The notes below the pieces were generated by a model that was not told the origin of the DNA, did no database searches, and saw only the letters and a program-made list of their open reading frames with translations. Shown here piece after piece: positions 61,975 to 64,000 of a stretch of 64,000 bases of DNA (positions are counted from its first letter, which is position 1; each line of letters opens with the position of its first letter). The stretch lies in assembly GCA_004293675.1 (NCBI GenBank), contig READ01000021.1, positions 1 through 64,000 of the forward strand. The letters are read 5' to 3'. The stretch is from Betaproteobacteria bacterium (GTDB taxonomy: Bacteria > Pseudomonadota > Gammaproteobacteria > Burkholderiales > Casimicrobiaceae). Position numbers and translations under genes: made by a program.

Positions 61975-63147
61975 ATGAAAAAGCTTCCACGGCTGCTCGC
62001 TGCCGCGAGTGCATTGTCCCTAGCGCTGACGTCGGTTGCCCCGGCGTTTGCGCAGTCTAAGAAGACCTCCATCGGCAAAGGCGAGGGCCAAGTCGATATC
62101 GTGGCCTGGCCGGGCTACATCGAGCGTGGCGCGACGGACAAAGCGTTCGATTGGGTCACCGATTTTGAAAAAAAGACCTCCTGCAAGGTCAATGTCAAAA
62201 CAGCGGGTACGTCTGACGAAATGGTCGCCCTGATGAACGAGGGGGGCTTTGACTTGGTCACCGCCTCGGGCGACGCATCGCTTCGTTTGATCGCGGGTAA
62301 GCGCGTTCAGCCGCTCAATATCTCCCTGATTCCAAGCTACAAAAACGTTGATCCACGTCTGCAACAAGCGCCGTGGCATTACGTGAACAAACAGCACTAC
62401 GGCGTGCCCTACCAGTGGGGCTGGAACGTGCTGATGTACAACACCAAAGTGTTTGGCGACAAAAAGCCGACCTCGTGGAGCGTCGTGTTTGAGGAGCAAA
62501 CCCTGCCCGATGGCAAATCCAACAAAGGCCGTGTGCAAGCGTTTGACGGCCCGATTTACATGGCCGACGCGGCACTCTACCTGATGACGAAGAAGCCCGA
62601 GCTCGGTATCAAGAACCCCTACGAATTGAACGAGACACAATACAAAGCCGTGCTTGAGCTGCTCCGTGCGCAGCGCAAGATCGTTGGCCGCTACTGGCAC
62701 GATGCGTTCGTGCAGATTGATGACTTCACCAATGAAGGCGTGGTGGCTTCCGGTTCGTGGCAGTTCCAAGCCAATATCCTGGGTTCGAAAAAGGCACCGA
62801 TCGCCACCGTGTTCCCCGCCGAGGGTGCCACCGGTTGGGCCGATAGCACCATGATGCACTCTGAAGCCAAAAACCCGAACTGTGCCTACATGTGGCTCGA
62901 GCATTCGATCAATGCGAAGCTACAAGGCGATTTAGCTGCGTGGTTCGGCTCAGTGCCTGCCGTGCTGTCGGCTTGTAAAGGTAACAAGTTGCTCACTGAC
63001 GCTGGCTGCGAGCGAAATGGCTTGGGATCGTTTGAAAAGATCGCTTTCTGGCGCACCCCAACGACCAAGTGCGCCACGCAGGGCGACAAGTGCGTGCCGT
63101 ATCACAAGTGGGTTTCGGACTACATCGCCGTCTTGGGTAACCGCTAA
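61975..63147 (+). CDS. Periplasmic substrate-binding protein of a polyamine-type ABC transporter
   Basis: 390 residues from the ATG at 61975, nine bases after AGGAG; the longer frame is non-coding. A signal peptide (LPRLLAAASALSLALTSVAPAFAQS) precedes a PotD/PotF-like fold: VDIVAWPGYIERG, FEKKTSCKVNVKTAGTSDEMVALM, GVPYQWGWNVLMYNTKVFG, and VASGSWQFQANILG. Several cysteines occur near the C terminus. It is followed 196 bases later by the ATPase. The ligand is unproven (polyamine or a similar amine). Confidence 0.88.
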   Translation: MKKLPRLLAAASALSLALTSVAPAFAQSKKTSIGKGEGQVDIVAWPGYIERGATDKAFDWVTDFEKKTSCKVNVKTAGTSDEMVALMNEGGFDLVTASGDASLRLIAGKRVQPLNISLIPSYKNVDPRLQQAPWHYVNKQHYGVPYQWGWNVLMYNTKVFGDKKPTSWSVVFEEQTLPDGKSNKGRVQAFDGPIYMADAALYLMTKKPELGIKNPYELNETQYKAVLELLRAQRKIVGRYWHDAFVQIDDFTNEGVVASGSWQFQANILGSKKAPIATVFPAEGATGWADSTMMHSEAKNPNCAYMWLEHSINAKLQGDLAAWFGSVPAVLSACKGNKLLTDAGCERNGLGSFEKIAFWRTPTTKCATQGDKCVPYHKWVSDYIAVLGNR

Positions 63148-63343
63148 AACGTTGCCAGTGTGTTCCGAGACCGGCCCCGCGCTGGTTTCGGGGCTCGGCA
63201 TCATGAGCGGCGCACCGGGGTCGGTGGTGGTTTTACCCCCGTCCGGTGTGTCCAGCCAAGTGGCGATCCACAGTTGATTCTCATCTGCAGCGGCGTTGCG
63301 CGGCCGATTGAATCCCCTCGACTTCTCACGTTCCCCTCAACTT

Positions 63344-64000
63344 ATGTCTATTGCCGTTGCCCTGCACGATGTGTCGTGCGTTTTTCACTCGCAAAACATG
63401 ACGGTGCGCGCCGTGGATGGCGTGAGCTTAAACATCGCTGAAGGCGAATTTTTCACCTTGCTCGGGCCGTCGGGCTCCGGCAAGACGACGTGCTTGCGAA
63501 TGATTGGTGGCTTCACGCTACCCAGCACTGGCTCGATTCAGATTTACGGCGAAGAGGTAAGCCAGCGGCCGCCTTACGAACGCCCGGTCAACACCGTGTT
63601 TCAAGACTACGCGCTGTTTCCCCACATGAGCATTCTTGACAACGTCGCTTACGGGCTGATGGTGAAAGGCGTTGACCGCACCACCCGTGAAAAAAAGGCA
63701 GCGAGCATGCTCGAATTGGTGCAGCTTCCCGAGATGGGGAAGCGGCGTCCCGTGCAGCTCTCGGGCGGACAGCGGCAGCGTGTGGCTTTGGCTCGCGCGC
63801 TAGTGAACGAGCCCCGAGTGTTGCTGCTTGACGAGCCGCTCGGTGCGCTCGATCTCAAGCTGCGAGAGCAGATGCAAAGTGAGCTCAAAAGCTTGCAAAG
63901 AAAGCTAGGGATCACGTTTGTTTTTGTCACCCACGATCAGCACGAGGCTCTCTCGATGAGTGATCGTGTTGGCGTGTTTAACAAGGGCCGCTTGGAGCAG
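63344..64000 (+). CDS. PotA-type ABC transporter ATPase (5' part, cut by window edge)
   Basis: 219 codons are visible from the ATG at 63344, and the frame is open at the right edge. Walker A is [18 protein letters not shown], the Q-loop [11 protein letters not shown], signature [16 protein letters not shown], Walker [13 protein letters not shown] and H-loop FVTHDQHEA, as in PotA/FbpC-like ATPases. With the binding protein upstream it forms an import system whose permease genes probably follow outside the window. The 196-bp gap before it holds no gene. Confidence 0.93.
   Translation, partial: MSIAVALHDVSCVFHSQNMTVRAVDGVSLNIAEGEFFTLLGPSGSGKTTCLRMIGGFTLPSTGSIQIYGEEVSQRPPYERPVNTVFQDYALFPHMSILDNVAYGLMVKGVDRTTREKKAASMLELVQLPEMGKRRPVQLSGGQRQRVALARALVNEPRVLLLDEPLGALDLKLREQMQSELKSLQRKLGITFVFVTHDQHEALSMSDRVGVFNKGRLEQ

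Noticed and set aside
62020-62904. A 294-codon minus-strand frame opposite the ABC substrate-binding gene
   Set aside because: The plus strand has a signal peptide, a ribosome-binding site and clear family motifs. The minus-strand frame has none.

Overview
The window reads as the chromosome of a betaproteobacterium, most likely Burkholderiales, of middling GC content. The evidence is gene order: a TCA/methylcitrate block (acnB, prpF, acnD, prpC, prpB, mdh, a GntR regulator, sdhCDAB, sdhE, gltA, odhA, odhB, lpdA, zapE), followed by the betaproteobacterial housekeeping row ndk-rlmN-pilW-rodZ-ispG-hisS-yfgM-bamB-der-hfq-hflX-hflK-hflC. No rRNA, tRNA or CRISPR array was seen.

Layout. 1-9.3 kb holds miscellaneous genes: an SDR epimerase, an exported protein, an RhlE-type helicase, an S33 peptidase, a RIO kinase, a glycine-zipper lipoprotein, a degenerate GyrB-like ATPase, soxR divergent from a questin-oxidase-like gene, and an APH-like kinase. 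9.4-13.7 kb has acnB between two toxin-antitoxin modules (mazEF downstream, vapBC directly upstream). 13.9-22.5 kb is the minus-strand methylcitrate cluster, interrupted by a small DUF559 element and two paralogous secreted proteins. 22.8-37.3 kb holds mdh and, divergently, GntR-sdh-gltA-odh-lpd. 37.4-47.9 kb carries zapE and the hfl/hfq/der/bam/hisS row. 48.5-52.0 kb is a plus-strand DUF1800-DUF1501 pair that splits ispG from hisS. 52.1-57.0 kb continues the row to ndk. 57.5-64.0 kb has a DinG-type helicase, thrC, a LysR regulator and the start of a polyamine-type ABC transporter.

The genes form a joined metabolic unit. Propionyl-CoA enters through PrpC/AcnD/PrpF/AcnB/PrpB to give pyruvate and succinate. 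Succinate is oxidised by Sdh, and the 2-oxoglutarate dehydrogenase complex, citrate synthase and malate dehydrogenase complete much of the TCA cycle.

The most unusual content lies between the genes. Almost every spacer of the metabolic block holds paired inverted repeats from several unrelated families. Two stand out. (1) A 497-bp cassette carries a DUF559 endonuclease between 52-bp inverted repeats (50/52 identical). It has short gene-less relatives, one inserted in frame inside acnD, and its left end supplies the acnD ribosome-binding site. (2) Five copies of an AT-rich element are each exactly 84 bp, with hairpin ends and largely unconserved centres. Other notable points are a tandem duplication of the prpB 3' end plus a secreted-protein gene, a dead zeta-toxin cassette that duplicated the lpdA leader, a SoxR-box promoter driving a questin-oxidase-like gene, and a perfect 30-bp palindrome between mdh and its neighbouring GntR gene.
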